A stretch of DNA of 6,854 nt from Flavihumibacter sp. (GCA_025455285.1 JALOMU010000088.1:1-6854), one strand, 5' to 3'; shown: positions 1 through 6,852, counted from the stretch's first letter. Program-made: numbers and translations. Notes: generated by a model from the sequence alone, not told the origin.

Positions 1-784
1 AAAGTTATCGCGACTTACCCTACCGTATAGCCGAATATGGAACAGTATACCGGTATGAGCAAAGCGGTGAATTATTTGGATTAATGCGGGTGCGTTGCCT
101 TCATATGAACGATGCACACATCTATTGTACTAAGGACCAGTTCGAATCGGAATTCCGCGCGGTGAATGAAATGTACCTCAAGTATTTTAAGATTTTCGGA
201 ATTGATAAATACATCATGCGACTTAGTTTGCATTCTCCTGAAAAGCTGGGTAAGAAATATGTAAACGAACCGGAACTCTGGAAAGAAACCGAAACAATGG
301 TTCGGCAGGTACTCATTGAATCCTTTCACAGGGCCGCTCCTTCAAACTGAGTTATACCACATCAGATAACAATCACGATACTCCGTTGATTATTCACCGT
401 GCTCCGCTCGGCACCCATGAGCGGTTTATTGGTTTCCTGCTGGAGCACTATGCAGGTAAACTGCCGGTTTGGCTAAGCCCGCAACAGGTAAAAATCCTGC
501 CGATTAGTGATAAGTTCATGGGCTTTGCCCAAACGGTTAAAAATCAGTTGAAGGCAGCCGGGGTACGAGTATCTATTGATGACCGAAATGAAAAAATCGG
601 AAAAAAGATCCGCGACACTGAACTTCAAAGGGTACCTTACATGTTAGTTGTTGGTGAGAAAGAAGTAAGTGAAGGCAGGGTTTCCATTCGCCGCCAGGGC
701 AAGGGAGATGCTGGAACGATGAGTATAGAAGAATTTGTAACCGTTATTACACGGGAAATTAAGGAACGGAGTAGCGGAGATTAA
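1..784 (+). pseudogene. thrS: Threonyl-tRNA synthetase, 5'-truncated by window and internally broken
   Basis: ThrRS (class II, cytoplasmic) charges tRNA-Thr with threonine. Only the C-terminal half lies in the window. Bases 3-350 read in one frame from SYRDLPYRIAEYG and carry class II motif 2 (YRYEQSG, Arg at 51-53, then RVR) and the zinc-ligand histidine in NDAHIYC (117-119). This frame runs to a TGA at 348-350. Homology resumes one frame away around 324-326 (FKLSYTTSDN) and continues to the TAA at 782-784. That part has motif 3 (IIHRAPLGTHERF: zinc-ligand His 395-397, Arg 422-424) and the whole HGTP anticodon-binding domain (about QQVKILPIS to IKERSSGD, including DDRNEKIGKKIR and VPYMLVVG). 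Compared with the known family, about 38-42 codons are missing between LIES and FKLSY. They would contain the conserved FYGPKI and QLDF-type elements of the active site, so neither fragment can be a working enzyme. The TTG at 386 is only an internal codon, not a real start. Sequence on both sides is otherwise undecayed. It probably shares a transcript with infC. Confidence 0.9.
323..324 (+). other. Deletion/frameshift junction inside thrS
   Basis: Upstream codons align with ThrRS up to GAA TCC (ES, ending at 323) in frame 3. From TT TCA CAG GGC (starting at 324) the sequence aligns in frame 2. The change of frame requires a loss of 3n+1 bases; by comparison with E. coli ThrRS the loss is about 115-127 nt. 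No insertion sequence, repeat or intron-like sequence lies at the join, so bases are absent rather than added. The exact breakpoint could be off by a few bases because the flanking codons are variable in the family. Confidence 0.75.
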
Positions 785-831
785 AAAATGATTTAATTTC
801 GGGACGTAAATTGTTTAACCAAATAAAGTAA

Positions 832-1422
832 ATGGCATTTCCACCCAGGCCTCCCAGGGGGGCTTTTAATCCCAGGTTCAAAAAAGAACAGCAGCAGGAA
901 CACAGAACCAACCAGATGATTCGTGTACCACAGGTCCGACTGGTTGGGGATAATGTAGAAGTAGGTATTTATTCCATCCAGGAAGCTCAGCGAATGGCCC
1001 AGGATCAGGGGCTTGATCTGGTGGAGATTTCTCCCCAGGCAGATCCTCCCGTTTGTAAGATCATAGACTATAATAAATTCCTTTACGAAAAGAAGAAGAA
1101 GGAAAAGGAAATGAAGGCGAAAGCCAAGCAGAGTGAAGTGAAGGAGATCCGTTTTACGCCTAATACGGATGACCATGACTTCAATTTCAAGGCTAAACAC
1201 GCTGAAGAATTCCTCAAAGAAGGTAATAAGGTAAAAGCCTATGTGCAATTCAGGGGAAGAGCGATCCAGTTTAAGGATCGTGGAGAATTGTTGCTCCTGA
1301 AATTTGCAGAGCGATTATCAGAATTCGGTGTGCTGGAAGGGATGCCCAAGATGGAAGGAAAGCGGATGCTTGCTATCTGGGCACCAAAAAGTCAGAAAAA
1401 GAAAAAAGAAGGCGGAGAATAA
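832..1422 (+). CDS. infC: Translation initiation factor IF-3
   Basis: IF3 binds the 30S subunit, keeps it apart from 50S and checks initiator tRNA and start codon. The 196-residue product has both domains in order. The N domain is about residues 26-95, with VRLVGDNVEVGIYSIQEA, DLVEISPQADPPVCKIIDY and the IF3 signature KIIDYNKFLYE (76-86). A lysine-rich linker helix follows (87-100), then the C domain (about 101-186: VKEIRFTPNTDDHDF, YVQFRGRAIQ, GKRMLAIWAPK). It is slightly longer than the E. coli protein (180 residues) because of a basic, Pro/Arg-rich N-terminal extension (about 25 residues), of a kind I believe is common in Bacteroidota, and a Lys-rich tail. A TAA directly precedes ATG 832, so no upstream in-frame start is possible; the next Met (residue 29) would remove the start of the N domain. 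The start is an ordinary ATG, not the rare AUU used for autoregulation in E. coli. It lies 47 nt after thrS, the conserved gene order, and no Shine-Dalgarno is seen. rpmI and rplT do not follow. Confidence 0.97.
   Translation: MAFPPRPPRGAFNPRFKKEQQQEHRTNQMIRVPQVRLVGDNVEVGIYSIQEAQRMAQDQGLDLVEISPQADPPVCKIIDYNKFLYEKKKKEKEMKAKAKQSEVKEIRFTPNTDDHDFNFKAKHAEEFLKEGNKVKAYVQFRGRAIQFKDRGELLLLKFAERLSEFGVLEGMPKMEGKRMLAIWAPKSQKKKKEGGE
847..865 (+). promoter_or_regulatory. GC-rich hairpin plus T run early in infC
   Basis: AGGCCTCC (847-854) can pair with GGGGGCTT (858-865) around a 3-nt CAG loop, with two G-T (G-U in RNA) pairs, and is followed by more T (866-867). It sits about 15 nt inside the infC coding region and looks like a small intrinsic terminator or a translation-damping hairpin. 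It also encodes the Pro/Arg-rich N-terminal tail, so it may be only a consequence of codon choice (CCC AGG repeats). Role uncertain. Confidence 0.25.
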
Positions 1423-1440
1423 TTTCCTCCGGATAAGATT

Positions 1441-1466
1441 CAACAGCCCGCAACTGCGGGCTGTTG
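1441..1466 (+). terminator. Intrinsic terminator after infC
   Basis: A perfect 11-bp inverted repeat, CAACAGCCCGC (1441-1451) and GCGGGCTGTTG (1456-1466), closes a 4-nt AACT loop, 18 nt after the infC stop. The 3' tail (TCGTTAAAATCCTT) is only moderately T-rich, so termination may be incomplete. Position at the end of infC and before a functionally unrelated gene supports a terminator for the thrS-infC unit. The stem is symmetric but lacks an A-run and T-run suited to use from the other strand. Confidence 0.75.
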
Positions 1467-1503
1467 TCGTTAAAATCCTTCCACATACATACGAAAATGC
1501 CGA

Positions 1504-1534
1504 TTTAGGGGTTATATTTAAGAAGATATCTTTT
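1504..1534 (+). promoter_or_regulatory. Candidate Bacteroidota promoter for the protease gene
   Basis: Two near matches to the Bacteroidota -7 consensus TAnnTTTG lie just upstream of the protease ATG: TATATTTA (1513-1520) and TATCTTTT (1527-1534), each with only the final G changed. TTTA at 1504-1507 is 19 nt before the second, the spacing expected for a -33 TTTG box. Using the second would put transcription start at or inside the ATG (a leaderless message). Using the first leaves a leader of about 10 nt but has no visible -33 box. The rest of 1467-1503 shows nothing recognisable. Confidence 0.35.
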
Positions 1535-1536
1535 AT

Positions 1537-1605
1537 ATGCCTAAACCCCTGCTGTTCGTCAGGGTTCTGTTTTTAATGCTCAGCTGTCATCCGGCAACCT
1601 GGGCG
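1537..1605 (+). other. Sec signal peptide of the S8 protease
   Basis: Residues 1-23 have a short basic start (Lys3, Arg9), a hydrophobic stretch (LLFVRVLFLML) and a signal peptidase I-type end TWA before Gln24, which would become the mature N-terminus and could cyclise to pyroglutamate. Cys17 is preceded by LMLS, a poor lipobox, so lipoprotein processing is less likely. Sec export to the periplasm is the required first step for T9SS cargo. Confidence 0.85.
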
Positions 1606-4600
1606 CAGCACCCGGCTCCAGGCACCCAAACCGTACTGTTCAAAGATCCGTTGGCCAATCAGTTATTTGCCTCGGCTCCTCCATCGGCTGCCCTTTGGAA
1701 AAGTTTTCATGCCAATTCCAGTCAGCATAACTTTTTTCTCAGATTTCAGGATATACCAACACAGGAAAAGAAAAAGTACCTCCAATCAAAAGGTATCGAA
1801 TTGCTGGAATATGTACCTGGTAAGACCTATCTGGCAAGGCTACATCAGCCTGTTTCTGAATCCGAGCTCAGGGCCTTTGGTGTAACTGGTTTATTTATGG
1901 TACCGACCAGCCTGAAACAGGAGTCCGGATATGCAAAGCAGGTACCGCTTCAAAACACCCAGTCAAAAGCCAGCTGGCATATCTGGTTTGCCGAAGGAAT
2001 GGATTCAGCAACTGCTGTCCGACAGATCAACTCCCTACTGGGAAAAGACGCACCCTTACCCGGAGAGATCCGCCAGCTTTATAACCGAATGCTGGAAATG
2101 AAATTAAATGGCACCGCCCTTGAAAAATTAATGGCCGAACCTTTTACCTTATATGCCCTGCCCGCACCCGAACTTTTTGAGCTGAACCTGATTGGTACTG
2201 AATCTCATTTTGGAAACCTGCTTCACCTGGAAGCAAATGGGTTACCTGGATTAACTGGAAAAGGAGTAACCATGGGAATAGGTGATGGGGGCCGAATCTA
2301 CCATATTGATCATAACTTCTATGAGGAAGGGCAGCTGTATAACGGTAACACACATGCGACACATGTGGCGGGTACAATGGCCGGAAAGGGGAATATTAAT
2401 CCGGTTATGCGGGGGTATGCTTTTAATGCGGAACTCGAGGTAGACTATTTCAATACGATTATTTTTCAAACACCCCGGCTCTACCAGGAGAAGCGGATGG
2501 TCATTACGAATAATTCCTATGGTGCTGGTAGTTCCTGTTTTCCTTATTCAGGGCAATACTCGGGGTACTGCGGACAGGCAGATCAGCAACTGCTCGAAAT
2601 GCCAAACCTGATGCATGTTTTCGCAGCAGGAAATGCAGGCACACTTCAATGTGGGAATTATCCCGTTAGTTACCGCACCATAGACAATGCATTTCAGGCT
2701 GCCAAAAATGTACTGACTGTAGGAGGCACCAACGATAATGGTTCAGTAAATGTATATTCCAAAGGACCTACCCTCGACGGCAGGATTAAACCCGAAATCG
2801 TGGCCGTTAGTACCAATGTCTTGTCAACCACTGCCAATAATAATTATGGCCGGCTGGAAGGAACCAGCATGGCTAGTCCCCAGGTTTCAGGCGGACTGGC
2901 TTTGCTCTATGAACGTTATCGCCAACTCTTCAATGGAGCAGATCCGGAGGGAGCGCTCATGAAAGCCCTGGTATGCAATACAGCTACAGATATTGGAACG
3001 CCTTATGTTGATTTTGCCAATGGCTTTGGTTGGCTGAATACCTACAAAGCCTTGGAGACTATGAACAAAAAACAATGGTTTTCCGGAGCAGTTAATCACC
3101 AGCAGGAGCAGGTTATGGAAATTCAGCTGGACCAGGAAGTCACTGATTTTCGGATCATGTTATACTGGCATGACCGCCCCGCTTCTTTTTACGCTGCCAA
3201 AGCACTGGTGAACGACCTTGATATTACTGTTGAACTACCCGATGGATCCGTATATGATCCATTTATCCTGGATACCAGCGCCGCAGGAGTGCTGGCCCAG
3301 GCAATAAGGGGAAAAGATCGGCTGAATAATATTGAGCAGGTAGTAATTGATCGTGCACTTCCCGGCAGATACCGGGTGAGAGTAAGGGGTTATGAAGTGC
3401 CTTTTGGTCCCCAGCAGTATAAAATCGTATATAATTGGGAAGAGCCTGGTTTCGAGCTTTTACAGCCGGCTGGTGGCGAGTTGTATAAACATGCAGAACG
3501 GCGGGTAATACAATGGCGGTTCCCGGGGCATGAAAACGACGAATACAGTTTTTCCTTTTCTCAGAATAACGGTATTAGCTGGATACCCGTTACAAGTGGC
3601 GTATCTCAACCAGGTTGGAGGTCCTGGACCATTCCTTCTACTACCAACACTTCGGTATTGGTAAAAGTAACACATCTACCCAGTGGACTGGAGCGTATTT
3701 CGGCACCCGTCCGCATATTTCCTGAAATCAATTTTACGGTTTCGAGTACCTGTGAATCCAGGGGGCTATTACGGTGGACCAAACCCGCTGGAATCGATTC
3801 CTTTGCAGTTCTTATGTATAATGGTACGGAAATGGAAAGGATCGGAATTACAACCGATACCAGTTACCAGGTGGAAGGGCTTAGAAATGGAAAACCTTAT
3901 TGGTTCACAGTTCAACCAATTTTAAACGGACTTTTGGGGGAGCGGGCCATCGCGAAACGACTGCTGACTGGTACTGGGATTTGTTCTGGTACGGGAGCCA
4001 ATGGGGACCTCTCTCTAACTGTGCAACAAGCCTTCCTGGTAAGCAGGGCTCCTTCGGTAAAAGATTCATTGGATCCACTGACAGTACTGGTTCGAAATGA
4101 AGGCAGCCTGGCTATTAGCGATACAGTGTTCCTTGATCTCTTTAAAAATGAACAGCTGCTGGGAACTGATACGATCGTGAGGAAATGGAACCCGGCGCAG
4201 CCTTTTACCTGGACTTCAAGGTTAAGACCGATAGGAATTCCGGGAGAATCAGCCGACCTAAGGTTAATTTTAAAGACAGCCGGCGACAATAATCCGGTAA
4301 ATGATACGGCCGCCATAAATTGGCGGTACCTTATTTCTGAACCCATAACACTCCCATTTGAAGAAAACCTGGAGAATATAACGGATAGCAGTATCTATTC
4401 TCCCGGATACCCTGGTCTAACTGGTTTGACTGCATGGGATGCAGGAATTACAGCAGCTTCTTTGAAATTAGAAACACGCCGGAATCAAGGGTTGTTTATT
4501 AGTAGTAAAATTGAAGGTCAAATACTACAACTAATTGGAAATTATAATTTTGAAAATTATTCAGTAGCGGATGAAATCCGAATGTTTTTAGATATTCCTG

Positions 4601-6801
4601 ATTTTGGGCAATTAAAAATGGATTGTTTTATAAGGGGCAATGATACTGCCTCCTGGTTGGGTGTTGCGCTTTTAGACCCGATGACCCAACAGCCGGTCCT
4701 TGATTACCTGAACATTAGTGAAGTATTGTCCAAACACGGTCAGGAATTCAGTTCCAGTTTTCAGATCCGGTTCAGGTTTATTCATTCCAGTTACCAACAG
4801 CAATTGCAGGTACTTAAGAAACTTCGATTCTTTAAAGTTTCAGAAGATATCAAGCTTGTTTATTTTGCTTATCAAAAGCAAAATGTCACAGATGGGGATT
4901 CTGTTCTCAGCTATCTCTGGGCAAGGAACAACAGGAAATCTCCTTCCGGAACGGTAGAGTTCGGAATTGAAACTCCGGATGGCAAAAGGCAATTGTTACA
5001 GGTGCCATCCATCCCTGCAGGCGATACCGCTATTATAAGTTTTAGGATTCCTGTATTGAACTGGCCGGATGCGGTTGCGCCTGTTAAAGCCTGGATAGAT
5101 GCGGAAGGAGATGAATATTCCGCCGATGACAGCTTGAGTGCAACCTGGTCATATGCCCGAAAAATTGATCATTTTCCATACCTGGAGGGTTTTGAACAGG
5201 GTAAATCGGGTTGGGGATCAACATTTCTGTATGAACATTCTTCGAGATTAACGGAATCTATTGCTCCGTTTAAGGCGGCGAATGGAAAAGCCTTTTGGGG
5301 TACCCAATGGATTGCTTCCATTCAGGGAATCGGTTTTATTGTTCCTTCCGGATACCTGGTGAGTCCGGTTTTTGACCTTAGTGGCCTGCAACATCCATAT
5401 TTATCTGCATCCGTTAATAAACAATTATGTGAAGGCAGAGATTCAGTTTTTCTTGAATATTCTATAGATACCGGCCGTACCTGGATTCGACTGCTGGAAC
5501 AGCCCGATCAGTTACACTGGTATAATAATACTGCAAAATCAGCCTGGACAGATTGTAATCCGGTTGGTAGCAATCAATGGAGATTGATTACTACCTCCTT
5601 GCCAACCAACCTTGGCAGGGTGCAATTCCGATTGCTTTCACTGGCAAGAAATGGGTTTTCAAACGTAATGCCAAGAACTCCAGGTGGCTTCTTACTAGAT
5701 GATTTTCATATTTATAACAGAAATTATCCTTCTTTTATAGGTAGCTCCATTGGGCTGTTGAATCTATCAGTAAGGGATTCCGGTTTTGCTCCTGCCCTTA
5801 GTGCCAATCAATTGGTGGCAGAGCTTAAGTCAGAGCAAGGAGGTGCCGGTAATGTACAAATTCGTTTTGCCCAATTGGAAGGAGCAACCGAGCTATCCGG
5901 CAATCCTGTAGTTCCGTACAACTGGACGCTTCAAACAGGGACGAGTACACTTGCTCAAAAAGGCAAATTACGCCTGTATATTTCGGATGATAAGATCCAG
6001 TCCTGGTTAAATACCAGCCCCTGTGATACCTGTTCAAAGATTTTGAGTGCTTATGAGCTGTCTGTTTTCAGATATGCGGGACCAATATCAACTGTTAACC
6101 AAAAACTATCAGACAATGCGGATGGATATGAAACAGTATGGGATCCGGAAGGTTTTGATCTGGTTCCGTATGATAAAGGTTACTATGTGGAGCTATCAAC
6201 CGGCTTATACGGCGAGTATTATCTTGGTCTGAATGCCCGGATGGCGATGCTGGATTTTATGGCTGTTCGTTCCGGCAAGGACAGGGAGGCAAGGCTGGAC
6301 TGGTCTATAGCAAACTGGAATGGGGTAAGTCGTTTGGAACTGGAGCGTTCCACATCTGCTAACAGTGGGTTTGAAACCCTTTACAACAGGGAAATTAATG
6401 CAGGCAGTCCGCTTACCGGTACTTACACTGACCCTGCGCTATTAGTGCCTGAATCCTATTTTTACCGATTGAAACTAACTTATGCAAATGGGACCGTACG
6501 ATATTCCGCCATTCGGATCGTTCAGTTTGAGTCGGCGTTGAATGTCATGGTATATCCGAATCCGGGTCCGGGTGACCAATTGAAATTGAAGCTGGACCGG
6601 TTGGATGGCGCTCAGCTCCAACTTGAGTTGACCGATATTTCTGGAAAACGACTTGCAATTGCACAGAACAATGTAACATCAGGAACTCATTGGATTAGCC
6701 TGTCACCACTAACAAGGGGACTTCCAGCCGGAGTTTATGTGTTAAGAGTAAGTGCCGGGCAACAAAAAAAGACACTGCGGTTGGTTATTTCAGGAAACTG
6801 A
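1537..6801 (+). CDS. Secreted multidomain S8 (KP-43-like) subtilisin protease with T9SS sorting domain
   Basis: Predicted extracellular serine endopeptidase of 1754 residues. Signal peptide 1-23 is followed by an I9-like propeptide segment (about 64-116: FFLRFQ, KGIELLEYVPGKTYLARL) and a second similar segment (about 146-218). The S8 domain (about 235-510) has Asp250 (GIGDGG), His273 (HATHVAGT), oxyanion Asn366 (FAAGNAG) and Ser444 (GTSMASP), all intact. The Asp-His gap is only 23 residues, a short loop I associate with Bacteroidota KP-43-like proteases. C334, C345 and C372 may form disulfides. The KP-43 beta-barrel (about 511-635) contains LVNDLDITV and NNIEQVVI. Then come an Ig-like module (637-728), an Fn3-like module (732-815), two 'CARDB-like plus jelly-roll' modules (824-1103, 1104-1393), a beta-rich region (1394-1560), a pre-sorting beta domain (1572-1665) and the T9SS type A domain (1669-1754, YPNP). 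ATG 1537 is the only possible start: TAA lies in frame at 1519 and later Mets lose the signal. The substrate is not shown by the sequence; nutrient protein breakdown is an inference. Confidence 0.95.
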   Translation: MPKPLLFVRVLFLMLSCHPATWAQHPAPGTQTVLFKDPLANQLFASAPPSAALWKSFHANSSQHNFFLRFQDIPTQEKKKYLQSKGIELLEYVPGKTYLARLHQPVSESELRAFGVTGLFMVPTSLKQESGYAKQVPLQNTQSKASWHIWFAEGMDSATAVRQINSLLGKDAPLPGEIRQLYNRMLEMKLNGTALEKLMAEPFTLYALPAPELFELNLIGTESHFGNLLHLEANGLPGLTGKGVTMGIGDGGRIYHIDHNFYEEGQLYNGNTHATHVAGTMAGKGNINPVMRGYAFNAELEVDYFNTIIFQTPRLYQEKRMVITNNSYGAGSSCFPYSGQYSGYCGQADQQLLEMPNLMHVFAAGNAGTLQCGNYPVSYRTIDNAFQAAKNVLTVGGTNDNGSVNVYSKGPTLDGRIKPEIVAVSTNVLSTTANNNYGRLEGTSMASPQVSGGLALLYERYRQLFNGADPEGALMKALVCNTATDIGTPYVDFANGFGWLNTYKALETMNKKQWFSGAVNHQQEQVMEIQLDQEVTDFRIMLYWHDRPASFYAAKALVNDLDITVELPDGSVYDPFILDTSAAGVLAQAIRGKDRLNNIEQVVIDRALPGRYRVRVRGYEVPFGPQQYKIVYNWEEPGFELLQPAGGELYKHAERRVIQWRFPGHENDEYSFSFSQNNGISWIPVTSGVSQPGWRSWTIPSTTNTSVLVKVTHLPSGLERISAPVRIFPEINFTVSSTCESRGLLRWTKPAGIDSFAVLMYNGTEMERIGITTDTSYQVEGLRNGKPYWFTVQPILNGLLGERAIAKRLLTGTGICSGTGANGDLSLTVQQAFLVSRAPSVKDSLDPLTVLVRNEGSLAISDTVFLDLFKNEQLLGTDTIVRKWNPAQPFTWTSRLRPIGIPGESADLRLILKTAGDNNPVNDTAAINWRYLISEPITLPFEENLENITDSSIYSPGYPGLTGLTAWDAGITAASLKLETRRNQGLFISSKIEGQILQLIGNYNFENYSVADEIRMFLDIPDFGQLKMDCFIRGNDTASWLGVALLDPMTQQPVLDYLNISEVLSKHGQEFSSSFQIRFRFIHSSYQQQLQVLKKLRFFKVSEDIKLVYFAYQKQNVTDGDSVLSYLWARNNRKSPSGTVEFGIETPDGKRQLLQVPSIPAGDTAIISFRIPVLNWPDAVAPVKAWIDAEGDEYSADDSLSATWSYARKIDHFPYLEGFEQGKSGWGSTFLYEHSSRLTESIAPFKAANGKAFWGTQWIASIQGIGFIVPSGYLVSPVFDLSGLQHPYLSASVNKQLCEGRDSVFLEYSIDTGRTWIRLLEQPDQLHWYNNTAKSAWTDCNPVGSNQWRLITTSLPTNLGRVQFRLLSLARNGFSNVMPRTPGGFLLDDFHIYNRNYPSFIGSSIGLLNLSVRDSGFAPALSANQLVAELKSEQGGAGNVQIRFAQLEGATELSGNPVVPYNWTLQTGTSTLAQKGKLRLYISDDKIQSWLNTSPCDTCSKILSAYELSVFRYAGPISTVNQKLSDNADGYETVWDPEGFDLVPYDKGYYVELSTGLYGEYYLGLNARMAMLDFMAVRSGKDREARLDWSIANWNGVSRLELERSTSANSGFETLYNREINAGSPLTGTYTDPALLVPESYFYRLKLTYANGTVRYSAIRIVQFESALNVMVYPNPGPGDQLKLKLDRLDGAQLQLELTDISGKRLAIAQNNVTSGTHWISLSPLTRGLPAGVYVLRVSAGQQKKTLRLVISGN
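2239..3066 (+). other. S8 subtilisin catalytic domain
   Basis: About residues 235-510. The catalytic Asp codon is at 2284-2286, His at 2353-2355, oxyanion-hole Asn at 2632-2634 and Ser at 2866-2868. The order Asp-His-Ser and the surrounding motifs (HATHVAGT, AAGN, GTSMASP) are diagnostic of S8. ITNNSYGAG before the Asn, NVLTVGGTND and DGRIKPEIVA after it, and FANGFGWLNTYKALE at the end match the KP-43-like branch. No catalytic residue is missing, so an active enzyme is expected. Confidence 0.93.
4006..5715 (+). repeat. Diverged tandem protein module: CARDB-like plus jelly-roll, two copies
   Basis: Residues 824-1103 (4006-4845) and 1104-1393 (4846-5715) are of similar length (280 and 290) and share layout. 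Each starts with D-(L/I)-x-L, has a KDSLDP/DGDSVL element, a beta-sandwich with P-A-G or P-G turns, then GDNNPVNDTAAINWRY versus GDEYSADDSLSATWSY, and LPFEENLE versus FPYLEGFE leading into a jelly-roll. The jelly-roll ends FQIRFRF / VQFRLLS and LRFFKV / DDFHIYN. The second copy keeps the usual features of Bacteroidota adhesin-like jelly-rolls (SPVFDLSG, EYSIDTGRTW, GGFLLDDFHIY); the first has lost most of them. Similarity is at protein level only; I see no nucleotide repeat. Likely roles are spacing or substrate/surface binding. Confidence 0.55.
6541..6798 (+). other. Type IX secretion C-terminal sorting domain (type A)
   Basis: Residues 1669-1754 begin with VMVYPNPGPG and continue with the expected beta-strand pattern: LQLELTDISGKRL, THWISLSPL, GLPAGVYVLRVS, and a basic end QQKKTLRLVI. 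This fits the family of Por secretion C-terminal domains that send cargo through the T9SS translocon, after which the domain is usually removed and the protein released or attached to surface polysaccharide. The preceding 1572-1665 (LDFMAVRSGK, VSRLELERSTS, YFYRLKLTYANGTVRYS) is the beta-sandwich that commonly stands before it. Confidence 0.92.
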
Positions 6802-6811
6802 TATACCTTTG
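6780..6811 (+). promoter_or_regulatory. Candidate Bacteroidota promoter for the next gene
   Basis: TACCTTTG (6804-6811) matches the -7 consensus TAnnTTTG exactly. GTTG (6780-6783) is a partial -33 TTTG with a 20-nt spacer (19 nt if the box is read as TTGG, 6781-6784). Transcription would begin near 6816-6819. The element overlaps the end of the protease gene. The gene it would serve lies outside the window: ATGs at 6830 and 6838 are visible, but too little sequence follows to call either. Confidence 0.4.
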
Positions 6812-6821
6812 CGCTCCCTTA

Positions 6822-6852
6822 GGGGCATCATGGCAACATGGTGGTATTGCCC
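6822..6852 (+). other. Hairpin with GCAA tetraloop after the protease gene
   Basis: CATCATG (6826-6832) pairs with CATGGTG (6837-6843), one G-U pair, around a GCAA loop of the stable GNRA class. GGG (6823-6825) can add pairs with CCC (6850-6852) across a 6-nt bulge. It starts 21 nt after the protease stop. It could be the protease terminator or a leader structure of the next gene. The window ends before any T run could be seen. Confidence 0.4.

Noticed and set aside
324..386. Intron, intein or programmed frameshift explaining the split thrS
   Set aside because: Conserved codons are absent rather than interrupted by extra sequence, so neither splicing nor frameshifting could restore the protein.
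386..784. A separate small gene starting at TTG 386, encoding an anticodon-binding protein alone
   Set aside because: Homology to ThrRS extends upstream of the TTG to about 324 in the same frame, and motif 3 of the catalytic core is included, so it is a fragment and not an independent gene.
793..1248. Long open frame on the minus strand (151 codons)
   Set aside because: It lies opposite infC, which is a certain gene; its product has no recognisable domain and has the composition of an antisense shadow.
1304..1576. Open frame bridging infC, terminator and protease start
   Set aside because: It overlaps both real genes and crosses the hairpin; the product shows no domain and has no supporting start signals.
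1573..1590. Lipobox making the protease a lipoprotein (Cys17)
   Set aside because: The residues before Cys17 (LMLS) fit poorly, while a signal peptidase I site follows at TWA/Q and the protein carries a T9SS sorting domain.
3912..4346. Open frame on the minus strand (144 codons)
   Set aside because: It lies wholly inside the protease gene, whose frame is supported by domains on both sides; no family features.
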